Shown: piece after piece, positions 12,120 through 23,638 of the stretch
How the letters are laid out: every line of letters starts with the position of its first letter
Numbering within the stretch: the stretch's first letter is position 1
Source of the DNA: Amaurobius ferox
Taxonomy: Eukaryota > Arthropoda > Arachnida > Araneae > Amaurobiidae
Length of the DNA: 64,000 bases
Reading direction: 5' to 3'
Assembly (NCBI GenBank): GCA_951213105.1
Contig: OX578153.1
Location: forward strand, 53,412,520-53,476,519
The notes under the pieces: model-generated
Database searches by the model: none
What the model was told of the DNA's origin: nothing
The model's input: only the letters and a program-made list of their open reading frames with translations
Translations under genes and position numbers: made by a program

Positions 12120-12795
12120 ATATGTTATTTACAATTTCGTCAATTTGGCTTTACTTTCGTAACTTTAGCGTCTTTTTTTGTCAATAGTGATATTTTCGTC
12201 AATTTGGGCCTCACATTAAAAGTCGCCAAGTTGGCAATATTTCGTCAAATCAATCACCAATAGCGCCAAATGTTTTGCCACGTGTTACTTATTTGATCAT
12301 AGAATTGTTAATTTTTATGTATTTTCTTTAGATACATTAATTTGAAAAAGTACAATATCTTGAGAATGGTTAAAGTTAGCGCTCTTAAGTTTGTAAATTT
12401 GTGCCATTTGTTTTAGAATAAAATTTATGTGCAGAAAGATAATTTATTTAAGATTACTAAAAGTTCTGATTTATTAAAGATTTTTTAAAAAATTCATTCG
12501 GAAATTTTTGGAGGCTTCTAACGTTCGATCGCGTCTGAAATTAATAAGGTTACAGTATTTGCTGATCGTAATAATTGTTCTAAACGAAGTTCGAAAAGCT
12601 CCGTTAGTGAGATATCACATCCACAGACTCACGGACACACACACACACACACACACACAGACATCTCTCCGAAAACGTTTGATTGGAGTTCAGGGATACA
12701 CGAAACGTGCTTTTCTGCAGAAAACTCAAATTTAAATTTTCACCCCCATCACAATAATTTTCCTATACAGTATATACTGTGTATGTAGGGAAAAT
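12120..12795 (+). mobile_element. Old, diverged family B relic
   Basis: It keeps the family B order: 20-bp CGTCAATTTGG units with CGCCAAGTTGGC (12130-12250), ATCTTGAGAATGG, the CACACAC tract (12636-12658), then a terminal hairpin around CCTATACAGTATATACTGTG. Divergence from B1-B7 is high and the 5' TC end is not clear. Confidence 0.6.
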
Positions 12796-13466
12796 AAAAT
12801 AAATATTTGGAAATCTTAAATTTTTAACAATTCAAGTTTTAAGCATATTCATTACAAACAATTCCATGTAGCTGTATTTGACATAATTAATCTCCTCATA
12901 AAATTTCATACCGATACTTATTTTCGTTCATTAGTAATCGTTTTAACACCGCACAGACATGATTACACAGATGAATATATTTTCAAAGGAGTTTGAAATG
13001 TGTTCAGGAGGTCTTTTAACGGGTTTTGCTTTCAAAATTTCAAATTCGAAAATGCACGAGGAAATATTATTCTCGCTGCATAATCTCCCTGCAAAAATCT
13101 TTTACTTACATGACTGGGAATAGATTTCCCGCAGAAAAAAGTTCTTGTATCGATTTCATGTTCATCGATTAAATATCGATTCCGGGCGTGTCTCCAGATG
13201 GTTTGCAGAGATTTCTCGATCCGCCTAAAATTGCACTTTGATGGGAGAAAATTATACTTATTTGTATCTGATCTAAGGAAAATGAGAGCTTTTGGTGTTT
13301 GTCTTTTAAAGTTATCTAAACACTAAAGAGAAAACAAGCAAGTAAAACTATATGAATTCCGAAATTGTGTTGTTAGGATTGCTTCTAGAGTCGGATTTGA
13401 GGATGAATGGAGATGACAAGAGTTAGTTTCCACTTGCATTTTTAATACGGTAATTTATTTAAACCG
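12796..13466. other. No gene; weak family F-like remnant
   Basis: Fragments such as GGAGTTTGAAATGTGTTCAG followed by GAGGTCTTTTAAC recall the family F tail, but the match is loose. The rest is unrecognised. Confidence 0.3.
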
Positions 13467-13479
13467 ATATATGGGAATT

Positions 13480-13797
13480 CTCACCGAAGTTAAGCAGCAT
13501 CGGGCGCGGTTAGTACTTGGGTGGGTGACCACCTGGGAACACCGCGTACTGGTGGCTCATTTCAGTCGACGTGGTGGCCGAACGGTCAAGGCGAGCGTTT
13601 CCAGCGATTGATCGGCCGCCACGTTGTGGGTTCGAGTCCCACGTAAGATATGGATGTTTGCTTTGTTAGGCGCAATGTGTCCCCACCCCCACTGGTGCGC
13701 TGGAGCAACATCATTTGACGGCTAAGAGGTTCACTGTTCTGGCCGATGTATAGGCGAAGATGAAAGAGTCAATGCCTGGCCATTGGAAAAAAAATAT
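13480..13797 (+). mobile_element. 5S rRNA/tRNA chimeric SINE, 5'-truncated
   Basis: The left part is the 3' two thirds of a 5S rRNA gene (CACCGAAGTTAAGCAGCATC through GGGTGACCACCTGGGAACAC). It is followed by a tRNA-like module with B box GGTTCGAGTCC at 13629-13639, an unrelated body and an A-rich tail (ending GGCCATTGGAAAAAAAA). A 13-bp direct repeat ATATATGGGAATT flanks it (13467-13479 and 13798-13810). Pol III ancestry and LINE-type insertion are known for such SINEs; no partner LINE is visible here. Confidence 0.88.
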
Positions 13798-13835
13798 ATA
13801 TATGGGAATTTTTATAGTGTTGCGCTTATAAAAAA

Positions 13836-14619
13836 TCTGATGTGGGCAACACATGACTTTCCTTATATAATGTAATGAACTTACTGCATTTACAGTAAAA
13901 AAATAGGTTTTTCTTATAGTAGATACTAATATTCTTTCCAACATATTGAATTTTCGACAATTAGTCGTCATTTTCATTGATTTAGCGTCATTTTTATCCA
14001 TTTGGCGAGATTTTCATTAATTTGGCAACATTTAAAAAAAAGTCGCCAAGTTGGCGACATTCCGCCAAATTCGTCGCCAAAATCTCGCCAAGCGTTATGC
14101 ACTAAGAAAAAAGTTATTCTTACAGCAAGTAAATGACTATTGGCGTTCAAATACAAAAGTATTATTCAAAGTATATTTTTTCATGAATGGAACGAGCTAG
14201 ATCCACGAGAATGATGTTACCCAATTTATCGCATGGTATTAGATATGAAAAGTGAACATGTTTCTCAATAGGAATTTTTTTTTAATTTTATTTAACTTTT
14301 TGATAATTTTTTTGAAAGATGTGCAATATCTCGAGATCGGTTCATGTTAGCGGTCTAAAATTTATGCCAATCGTTTTCTAATAAAAAATTACATAAGAAA
14401 TGTCTATTTGCGTAACTTTATTAGCGGTTTTGATATTTTGACGATTTTTTCAAAATTTCACTCGAAAATTTAGGGGGGTTCTGAACATTCGATTACGTAT
14501 AAAAACAATAGGCTTCCAGTGTTTACGGATTGTGATTTTTGTACCAAATTTGGTTCGAATCGGTCCATTCGTTGGTCAGTTATCGTCTCCACAGACTCAC
14601 TGACACACACACACACATA

Positions 14620-14661
<42 letters not shown>

Positions 14662-14788
14662 TCACTTCAAAAATGTTTGATTCGTGATCAGGGATGCTTG
14701 AAACGTGCTCTCCCGTCGAAAACTCGAATTCGAATTTTCGACCCCGTCACAATACTTTCCTTATACATTATGTATATAAGGAAAGTAA
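13836..14788 (+). mobile_element. Family B element, copy B2
   Basis: Full copy from TCTGATGTGGGCAACACATG to GGAAAGTAA. It carries the 20-bp units, the GTCGCCAAGTTGGCGAC palindrome and a long CA tract at 14604-14657. With B3 it makes a large inverted pair separated by 62 bp. Confidence 0.88.
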
Positions 14789-14850
14789 TAACAGAAACCA
14801 TGGGTAGATTTTGCACATTTTAAGCACTCGTTAGCGTGGAATAGCCGTTT

Positions 14851-14988
14851 TTACTTTCCTTATATACATAATGTATAAGGAAAGTATTGTGACGGGGTCG
14901 AAAATTCGAATTCGAGTTTTCGACGGGAGAGCACGTTTCAAGCATCCCTGATCACGAATCAAACATTTTTGAAGTGATGTCTGTGTGT

Positions 14989-15022
<34 letters not shown>

Positions 15023-15792
15023 CAGTGAGTCTGTGGAGACGATAACTGACGAACGAATGGACCGATTGGAACCAAATTTGGTACAAAAATCACAATCCGT
15101 AAACACTGGAAGCCTATTGTTTTTATACGCAATCGAATGTTCAGAACCCCCCTAAATTTTCGAATGAAATTTTGAAAAAATCGTCAAAAAATTAAAACCA
15201 CTAATAAAGTTACGCAAATAGACATTTCTTATGTAATTTTTCATTAGAAAACGATTGACATAAATTTTTCACCGCTAACGTGAACCGTTCTTGAGATATT
15301 TTACATTTTAAAAAAAAATTATCAAAAAGTCATTTAAAATAAAAATAAAAATATTTCCTATTGAGAAACATGTTTACTTTTCATATGTAATACCATGCGA
15401 TAAATTGAGTGACATCCTTCTCGTGGATCTAGCTCGTTCCATTCTTGAAAAAAGATACTTTGAATAATACTTTTGTATTTGAATGCCAATAGTCATTTAT
15501 CTGCTTTAAGAAAAACTTATTTCTTAGTGCATAACGCTTGGCCAGATTTTGGCGACGAATTTCGCGGAATGTCGCCAACTTGGCGACTTTTTTGAAATGT
15601 TGCCAAATTAACGAAAATCTTGCCAAGTGGATAAAAATGACGCTAAATCAATGAAAATGACGACTAATTGTCGAAAATTCAACATCTTGGAAAGAATATT
15701 AGTATCTACTACAAGAAAATCCTATTTTTTTACTGTAAAAGTAGTAAATTCATTACATTATATAAGGAAAGTCATGTGTTGCCTATATCAGA
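14851..15792 (-). mobile_element. Family B element, copy B3
   Basis: Inverted relative to B2, with hairpin TTACTTTCCTTATATACATA at its left end and TATATCAGA at its right end. The GT tract is at 14983-15021 and the CGCCAACTTGGCG palindrome near 15570. It abuts a family F terminus directly. Confidence 0.88.
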
Positions 15793-15971
15793 TTTTCACT
15801 TTCATTGTGATGGACTGGAGGAAAATATGTTGATGGTGGTTGCTGCTTGTACTGTATTGTTCTTAGGGAAATTTTCAATTTCGAGATTTTGATGTTAATA
15901 TAGGTTTTAAGACCTCCTGTATCCGTTTTGGCTATTTTTGGAGTGATGTCCGTCTGTCTGTCGCTCTGTCT

Positions 15972-16022
15972 TCTTCTTCTTCGACCCAAACCGTCCAACC
16001 TACCAGAAAGGTATAAGGTATA
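15972..16022 (-). mobile_element. 51-bp SINE 3'-tail insertion with target duplication
   Basis: Only the terminal ~50 bp of the AAC-tail SINE (ACCGTCCAACCTACCAGAAA region) is present. A 12-bp direct repeat GTCGCTCTGTCT flanks it (15960-15971 and 16023-16034). This is a severely 5'-truncated but otherwise normal retroposition product. Confidence 0.7.
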
Positions 16023-16450
16023 GTCGCTCTGTCTGTATATCGGATATCTGTGGTCGATTTCTTGTGTTCACGATAGCAGCCGCAAATATTGATGGATTTT
16101 CATGAAACTTTATATCCGGCTCTGTTGCCAAAGATCTACAACTAGATAGAACTTTTCTTAATTCGAGCGAGAACTCTGAATTTTATTCGAAATTATATAT
16201 TTTTTTAGCATGGCGGTATAGGACAAAATTTAACATAATCATGTATAAAATGGTTTATTTACAGCTCAATGATGGCGATACTTTATAGTCTCAATCATTG
16301 CTGTGAAAAATGGCCGTGATACAATGTTTTTGTTCAAGATGTCTTCAGCCTCTTCCTTGGGGGGTAAGTTACGCCTCCAATGGGGTAACTTACCTATCCT
16401 GTCAATCATGGTATCAATCGAAAGGCGTTTTCAAGCCCTTTAAAGGGAAG

Positions 16451-16832
16451 TTGTTGTTGTTGAGACCCAGACCGTCCGACCTACCGTAAAGGTGTAAGGT
16501 AACCATTTGGACGGCCGGGAACTGCCACCCAATTTAGACCGGAACCCAGTGGGGGAGGCATCCACAGGGACCGTACCCTCCTTCCCCTACCACCAACCTC
16601 TCAGAAGGACTTACTGACCCACATGTTTAACGTGATCCCGTGTTTAACGTGTGTTTAACGTGGCGTGTTTAACCCACATGACGTGTTTAACCCCCGTGTA
16701 ACGTGTGTTTAACGTGATGTGTTTAACCCACATGTTTAACAAATCCAGCACGCAAACCTTCGGGCTACCGCGCCTGAAATGTGCGTGCTGGATTTCCCAG
16801 GTTCCCAGGTGGTGTTCCCAGTTGGTCACCCA
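16451..16832 (-). mobile_element. AAC-tail tRNA SINE with expanded internal repeat
   Basis: The right part includes the SINE body (GACCGGAACCCAGTGGGGG) and a GTTGTTGTTG end, which is the tail on this strand. The imperfect target duplication CTTTAAAGGGAAG/CTTTAAAGAGAAG flanks it. Around 16620-16740 a GTTTAACGTG phrase has expanded. The head side carries a 5S-like CCCAGGTGGTGTTCCCAG stretch instead of a normal tRNA head. Confidence 0.7.
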
Positions 16833-17392
16833 CCTTTAAAGAGAAGTCTAACACAATGTAGTTGTAATAGTTTGGACCCACAATAACGATTTTTTAAATA
16901 TTTTCTTGTAAAATTTGAAAAAAATAAAAGATATATCTGGTATGAAAAAGTTGATCCAGTTAATTTTGATGGAGTGTTAGTTGACACAACTGGCAAACGT
17001 AGTGTTTAGTATACATATTTTTGATTATGTTTAAATTGAAATAAACTAATTACGAGCAGAAATATTAAATCTTTTTTCCTAGTTGTAGTACAGGGTACAG
17101 ACTATGGAGAGACCAAAATAAATTGAAAGGTGAATATGTAGTAATATTCTATTTTGTTTGAGTTCTAATTTGCATTGCACTTATATTTTTCTGAAAAATT
17201 AGCAGTTTAAATAACAATTATATTGTCACCAATCTGTCATTAATCACAAGTATGATGAGAATATAAACAAACAAATTTCTTTCTATTGATCATACGTGTA
17301 TTTCTATGCATACAAACGAAATAAAAATTCCTCATAAAGTTTCACACATATTATCAATTATAGCTATTTCATGAGTTCACAGTTAAAGAAAA

Positions 17393-18308
17393 ACTGATGT
17401 GGGCAGCACATGACTTTCCTTATATAATGCAATGAATTTACTATTTTTACAGTAAAAAAAAACAAATGGGTTATTTTTATAGTAGATATTTCTATATGCT
17501 TTCAAAGTTATTGAATTTTCGTCAATTTGTTGCCATTTTCATTGATTTAGCGTCATATTTTCGTTAATTTGGCAACATTGCAAAATCTCGCTAAGTTGGA
17601 GATATTCCGCCAAATTTGTCTCTAAAATCTCGCCAAGCCTTATGGAAGGAGAAATAAGTTATTATTATAGCAAATAAATGACTATTGGCGTTCAAATACA
17701 AAAGTATTGCTCAAAATACCTTTTCTCATCAATGGAACAAGCTAGATCCACGAGAAAGATGTCACCAAATTTACCGCATGATATTGCATATGAAAGGTGA
17801 ACATGTTTATCAACAGTTCATATATATTTTTTAATTTATGGGATTGTTTGATAAGTTCATTTGAAAAATGTACAATATTTCGAGAACGGTTTATGCTAGC
17901 CTTCTAAAGTTTATGCCAATCGTTTTCTAAGGAAAAATTACATAAAAAATGTCTATTTGCGTAACATTATTAAAGGTTTGATTTTGATTTTTTGATGATT
18001 TTTTCAATAATTCACTCGAAAATTTAGGGGGATTCTGAAAATTCGATTGTGTTTATAAACAATTGGCTTCCAGTATTCACGGATTGTAATTTTTGTACCA
18101 AATTTCATTCGAATCGCTCCATTTATTCGTGCGATATCGTCTCTACAGACTCACTGATGCACATACACGCACAGACATCACCTCAAAAATGTTCGATTCT
18201 TGATCAGGTATGCTTGAAACGTGCACTTCCGTCGAAAACTCGAATCCGAATTTTCGACCCCGTCACAATGCTTTCCGTATACATTATACTATGTATATTA
18301 GGAATGTT
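17393..18308 (+). mobile_element. Family B element, copy B4 (older)
   Basis: Starts with CTGATGTGGGCAGCACATG (the initial T is mutated) and ends in a decayed hairpin (ATATTAGGAATGTTT). The CA repeat has eroded to CACATACACGCAC. The 20-bp units and CGCTAAGTTGGAGATATTCC equivalent of the palindrome are present but mutated. Confidence 0.75.
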
Positions 18309-18464
18309 TTAGGGCTTTTTCACGATATTAATCTCAATGAGATATAATAATGTGAAAAGGAAAAGAAGGAAGAAAAACATGAACTAGAGTGAAGGAAGCC
18401 CAGACCACACGACCAACCCGAAGGCTAATGGTAGCTGTTTGTATGGCTGGATGAACTAGAGTGT

Positions 18465-18732
18465 TGTTGTTGAGACCCAGACCGTCCGACCTACCAGAAA
18501 GGTTAAAGGTAACTGTTTGGACGGCAGGGAAGTGCCACCCAATTTAGACCGGAACCCAGTGGGGGAGGCATCCACAGGGACCGTGGCCTCCTTCCCCTAC
18601 CACCATCCTCTCGGAAGGATCCACATGTTTAACGTGATCGTACTCCGCATGAACACGGCGGCAGTTGTGGCAGCGTGCAAATCCAGCGCGCAAACCACCG
18701 AGCTACGGCGCCCGAAATGTGCCATCAGCGAT
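18465..18732 (-). mobile_element. AAC-tail tRNA SINE, array unit 2
   Basis: Contains the tail (GTTGTTGAGACCCAGACCG), body (TTTAGACCGGAACCCAGTGG) and a divergent head ending GCGCCCGAAATGTGCC. It lies between two copies of the GAACTAGAGTGT boundary. Confidence 0.75.
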
Positions 18733-18889
18733 GAACTAGAGTGTTGAAGACCCAGACCGTCCGGCTCGTCCTGAGGACTTGAGCATCTATTTGGACGACC
18801 GGATGAACTAGAGTGTAGAAGACCCAGACCGTCCGACTCATCCAAAGGACACGAGCAACCATTTGGACGGCCGGGGATGAACTAGTAAG

Positions 18890-19223
18890 TAAAGGTAACT
18901 GTTTGGACGGCCGGGAAGTGCCACCCAATTTAGACCGGAACCCAGTGGGGGAGGCATCCACAGGGACCGTACCCTCCTTCCCCTACCACCAACCTCTCGG
19001 AAGGACTTACGGACCCACATGTTTAACGTGATCGTGAACACGGCGGCATTTGTGGCAGCGTGCAAATCTAGCGCGCAAACCACGGGGATACCGCACTCGA
19101 GATGGCCAACAGCACGCGGCGTTCCGAGGTGGTCACCCACCAAGTACTAACCGCGCCCGATGCTGCTTCACTTCGGTGATCTAACGAGAACCGGTGTTTT
19201 CAGCACGGTACGGCCGTTGGCAT
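18890..19223 (-). mobile_element. AAC-type SINE body with a 5S rRNA head, array unit 5
   Basis: Read on the minus strand it begins with a near-complete 5S rRNA (GCCAACGGCCGTACCGTGCT, then CACCGAAGTGAAGCAGCATC and GGTGGGTGACCACCTCGGAA). It continues into the usual AAC-SINE body. The tail is missing: the partial boundary GAACTAG is followed directly by AAAGGTAACTG. A distinct 5S-headed subfamily. Confidence 0.75.
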
Positions 19224-19358
19224 GAACTAGAGTGTTGAAGACCCAGACCGTCCGGCTCGTCCTGAGGACATGAGCAGCCATTTGGACGGCCGGATGAACT
19301 AGAGTGTTGAAGACCCAGACCGTCCGACTCGTCCAGAGCCGATGATGAACTAGAGTGT

Positions 19359-19648
19359 TGTTGTTGATGACACCCAGACCGTCCGACCTACCAGAAAGGT
19401 GTAAGGTAACTGTTTGGACGGTCAGGAAGTGCCACCCAATTTAGACCGGAACCCAGTGGGGGAGGCATCCACAGGGACCGTACCCTCCTTCCCCTACCAC
19501 CAACCTCTCGGAAGGACTTTCGGACCCACATGTTTAACGTGATCGTACTCCGCATGAACACGGCGGCAGTTTTGGCAGTGGCTGGAATCGAACCCGGGCC
19601 TACCGAGTGCAACTCCAGCGCGCTAACCAATGGGCTACCGCGCCCGAT
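19359..19648 (-). mobile_element. AAC-tail tRNA SINE, array unit 8, full length
   Basis: Nearly identical to the next unit. Minus-strand reading gives GGCGCGGTAGCCCATTGG, then GGTTCGATTCC, the body and an AAC tail. Bounded on both sides by GAACTAGAGTGT. Confidence 0.85.
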
Positions 19649-19660
19649 GAACTAGAGTGT

Positions 19661-19947
19661 TGTTGTTGAAACCCAGACCGTCCGACCTACCAGAAAGGTG
19701 TAAGGTAACTGTTTGGACGGTCGGGAAGTGCCACCCAATTTAGACCGGAACCCAGTGGGGGAGGCATCCACAGGGACCGTACCCTCCTTCCCCTACCACC
19801 AACCTCTCGGAAGGACTTTCGGACCCACATGTTTAACGTGATCGTACTCCGCATGAACACGGCGGCAGTTTTGGCAGTGGCTGGAATCGAACCCGGGCCT
19901 ACCGAGTGCAACTCCAGCGCGCTAACCAATGGGCTACCGCGCCTTCT
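19661..19947 (-). mobile_element. AAC-tail tRNA SINE, array unit 9, full length
   Basis: Pol III A-box-like TAGCCCATTGG at 19926-19936 and B box GGTTCGATTCC at 19883-19893 (both minus strand), spaced as in a tRNA. The ~200-bp body ends in GGTCTGGGTTTCAACAACAA. It differs from the previous unit by only a few bases, so the two insertions or duplications are recent. Confidence 0.88.
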
Positions 19948-20155
19948 GAACTAGAGTGTTGTTGTTGAGACCCAGACCGTCCGACCTACCAGAATGGTTC
20001 TGAACTAGAGTGTTGAAGACCCAGACCGACCGGCTCGTCAGCAAGGACATGAGCAACCGATTAGTCTGAACTAGAGTGTGAATGAACTCGATGTTCTTAT
20101 CCATTAAGTAGCTCGTGATATTTTCAAATATTACAAGAAAATAATTGAAAAAAAA

Positions 20156-21088
20156 TCTGATGTGTGCAGTACATGACTTTCCTTATATAATGCAATGTAT
20201 TCACTACTTTTACAGTAAAAAAAAAAAAATAGACCAATTTTATAGTAGATATTTATATTCTTTCCAAAATATTGAATTTCCGTCAATGAGTCGTCATTTT
20301 CATTGATTTAGAGTCATTTTAATCCATTTGGCGAGTTATTCGTTAATGTAGCAAAATTTAAGAAAGTCGCCAAGTTGGCGACATTCCACCAAATTCGTCA
20401 CCGAAATATCGCCAAGCGTTATGGATGGAGTAATAAGTTATTCTTACAGCAGAAAAATGACTATTGGCGGTCAAATACAAAAGTATTACTCAAAGTATGT
20501 TTTATCGTGAATGGAACGAGTAAAATCCACGAGAATGATGTCACTAAATTTATCGCAAGGTATTACACATGAAAAGTGAACATGTTTCTCTATAGGAAAT
20601 ATTTCTTTTTATTTTATATGATGTTTTGATAGTTCTTTTTAAAAATGTGCAATATCTCGAGAACGGTTCATGTTAGCGTTCTAAAATTTATGTCAATTAT
20701 TTTCTAATGAAAAATTACATATGAAATGTCTATTTGCGTAACTATATTAGGGATTTTGATTTCCTTATGATTTTTTCAAAATTTTATTCGAAAATTTCGG
20801 GGTGTGGGGGTTCTGAACATTCGATTGCGTATAAAAACAGTAGGCTTCCAGTATTTACGGATTGTAATGTTTATACCCAAATTTCGTTCGAATCGGTCCA
20901 TCCGTTCGTCAGTTATCGTCTCCACAGACTCACTGACACACACACACGCACACATAGACATCACTTCAAAAACTTTCGATTCGTTATCAGGGATGCTTGA
21001 AATGTGCTCTCCCATCGAAAATTCGAATTCGAATTTTTGAACCCTTCGCAATATTTTCCTTATACATTATTGTATATAAGGAAAGTAA
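20156..21088 (+). mobile_element. Family B element, copy B5
   Basis: From TCTGATGTGTGCAGTACATG to GGAAAGTAA with intact hairpin. It carries the 20-bp units and GTCGCCAAGTTGGCGAC. The CA tract is short (20937-20954). Confidence 0.85.
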
Positions 21089-21091
21089 TAA

Positions 21092-21350
21092 GTGTTGTTG
21101 ATTCGAATGATCAGAATTATAGCATGTTACCCTTCATTTTAGAACTCTTGAAAATATATTTGGACTGATTTTAAGTTTGACAATGCACCCCCTCGGGGGA
21201 GGGGTGTACATTGTACAGAGGGGACAATTTACCCCTCTCTGGGTGCTAATGCGATCACTAACACAATTATATCGCGGTTTTTCACTATAATAACGGAAAC
21301 TGTTGTGTTTCGTGTTTATTCAGCCATGAATGACCCTTTTTTATGCATGA
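21092..21350 (+). mobile_element. Family F fragment
   Basis: Shares ATTATAGCATGTTACCCTTC with the F copy at 32330. The 3' hairpin side is missing because Helitron H3 begins immediately after 21350. A GC-rich dyad (CACCCCCTC/GAGGGGTG) lies at 21186-21205. Confidence 0.5.
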
Positions 21351-23579
21351 CTAGCAGCATACCCGTTCTTCGTACGGAGTATATAATATAAAGAAATTTA
21401 TAATTCGCAATCATGTGCAAATTCTGTTAAAATATTAAATTTATTGCTCATAAAGAGAAGTTTAAGAATATCTGTTCTTACTATGCAAAATTATCTTCAC
21501 GGGCAGATCTGAAGAATAAAACATCCTGTCCCCTTTTGTAAGCAAATTTACAAGAAAAAAGGAATTGAATCAATATATGCCACCCCATACTACTTATATT
21601 GTCTCAGATTAGAAAATATGCCAGTGTGTTAGTAGAAGCTTACCCGTATTGCAATATGAGTCTCAAAAATATTGGCCAAAATAAAAGAGATGACGTAAAA
21701 AATTGAAAGTATCAAAAATCCCCGTAATCTTAATACCAGAAGGTCGTAATTGATTCGAATATATGCCAATATATATCAAAATATATGCCAATATACCTGT
21801 ACTACTTATATTCTCATAGATTGGAAGATATACCCATGCATTTGAAGAAGATTACTCGTACAACGTACTATATATGAGTCTCAACAATTTTCGTCATAAA
21901 TAAACAATGGCATAATAATTTGAAAATATCAATAATCCCTGAATCAACAGTCCCCAAAAATATCAATAATAATGATGTTTAAACCTGAAGACCGTAATTG
22001 ATAATATCCAGTCAAAAATTCAATGTCAAAGAAATTTATTTTATATACATATTTTTACTATTCAAATCGGAAAAGATTTAATAAAAATCATATGCCGCAT
22101 AACATATTGGATCCGTTGCTAAGCGACATGATATCAATTGCTTTAAATAAATTGATGGAAATCATATCATCTGAATAATGCAATCTCCATGGAAGGTTTG
22201 GCGACATGTTCGTCAATTTAGCCCTAACTTAAAAAATCGCCAAATTTATCGCCAAGTGGGACTGTAGAACTGATAGTCCCATTTTGCGACAAATTGACGA
22301 AACATCATCACAATACTATTCCCTAACAAAACACAATTAATTTCATTTATTAAGCGCGATTTTATCAATTTTTTAATATTTTTATGGATTTAGAAATATT
22401 TTTATCAATTTGGTGATATTAAAAAAAATTCCTTAAATGTGTTACTAAGTAGGATGGATGGACTGACCGACAAATGCTACAGAAACTTCATTTAAGTACA
22501 TTATTCTAAAAAAAAAAATTAATTTCATTGATTTGTGTCATTTTTATCAATTTGGAGACATTTCCACTAATTTGGTAAAGTTTAAGAAAAGTTACCAAGT
22601 TATTAAGAGATATTCCTCTAAATTCGTAGCTCTGAATTTGCAGATCTGAAGAATAAAATATCCTGATCCCGTTTGTATATACTAAATGAAAACAGTAAAA
22701 TTGTATTAGAAGATACATACACCCGTTCTACTCTTTTTCTGCTTCAACAATCGGCTAAATGAATTTATTGGGTAAGCACAATATATGAGTTTATTAGCGA
22801 AACACAATATATGAGCTTGAAACATCTTTGCTAAAATAAATGAAAGTGATGTACGCAGTCCGCAGTATATATAATTAAATGAACAATCAAACCGTTCATA
22901 TATAAAATATATTTTTACACCAATTTATTTATTATACAAATAAAAAAAATAATAATAGATATTAACAACACATTTAATTTCATTCCGTTGCCGAGAAACA
23001 TGATATAAGATAGAATCTTCCTCATAAAATGCGAAATTAAATTGCCATTTTGATTTCTTTATACTTTACATCGTTGAGTAAAATCTTGTGAGAGATGAAC
23101 CATGGAGGAAGATTTTTCCATTTAAATTCATGTTTCAAACAATTTATGTTTTCCTATAGTGACTAATTAATGAAAAAAATCCTGCACCAAACTGGGAAAT
23201 AAAGTTTTATTTCATTTTGGCGTTTTAAACAAACGATTTTCATCCTTTCCGTTTGGATAAACCACGGAGTTGGAGAGTAGATCTCCTTTGAAAAAGTTCC
23301 GTTTTTCATTAATATCTCGACAACCCCTGGACTTAGAAACTCGAAACTTGGACAAAATTTATGGGGGCATATTTTAAGGCTATCCACAAAATTTCATTAA
23401 ATTCAGTTTCGCCGTTTTCCCGTGATGATGAGACAAACGAAAATTCCGTTTTTTACTAATATCTCGAGAATCACTCATCGTAGAAACTCAAAACTCAGGT
23501 TAAATTTTAAGTGGGCCTATTTCTAGGCTACCCACAAAATCTCATCAAATTCGGTTCAGCCGTTCTCCCGTGATGATGG

Positions 23580-23612
<33 letters not shown>

Positions 23613-23635
23613 ATTTTCAATTTTATTTATATAGA
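21351..23635 (-). mobile_element. Non-autonomous Helitron H3
   Basis: Minus-strand Helitron: 3' end CTAG with hairpin CCCGTTCTTCGTACGG read on the plus strand, 5' end TCTATATAAATAAAATTGAA, with (CAGA)n next to it at 23583-23612. A precedes and T follows, as expected. No Rep-helicase frame. Confidence 0.9.
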
Positions 23636-23638
23636 TTA

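Larger units (their letters stand above)
15793..17000 (-). mobile_element. Family F hairpin-ended element, copy F1, with two SINE insertions
   Basis: It begins CACTTTCATTGTGATGG (hairpin side), then TCTGTCTGTCGCTCTGTC, then GATGGATTTTCATGAAACTT. Family F recurs at 25915-26232, 32330-32910 and 46614-47695. Two SINE-derived insertions at 15972-16022 and 16451-16832 interrupt it. The distal boundary is uncertain. Confidence 0.6.
18381..20079. repeat. Single-target SINE array with recurring GAACTAGAGTGT
   Basis: Twelve occurrences of GAACTAGAGTGT or a slight variant (18381, 18453, 18733, 18805, 18879 partial, 19224, 19296, 19347, 19649, 19948, 20002, 20068) separate eleven SINE-derived pieces of about 40-345 bp. 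The pieces belong to at least three tail subfamilies and vary in 5' truncation, but most point the same way. The shared phrase acts as the target duplication for all of them. Open frames across this block are incidental. Confidence 0.85.

Noticed and set aside
19560..19650. tRNA gene call on the minus strand (also at 57780-57857, 35662-35740, 13570-13640)
   Set aside because: A and B boxes are present but the acceptor stem does not close, and SINE bodies with target duplications follow.
18517..19929. Several frames of 76-101 codons in the SINE array
   Set aside because: They repeat with the SINE copies, change frame between them and follow the antisense of a tRNA-derived body.
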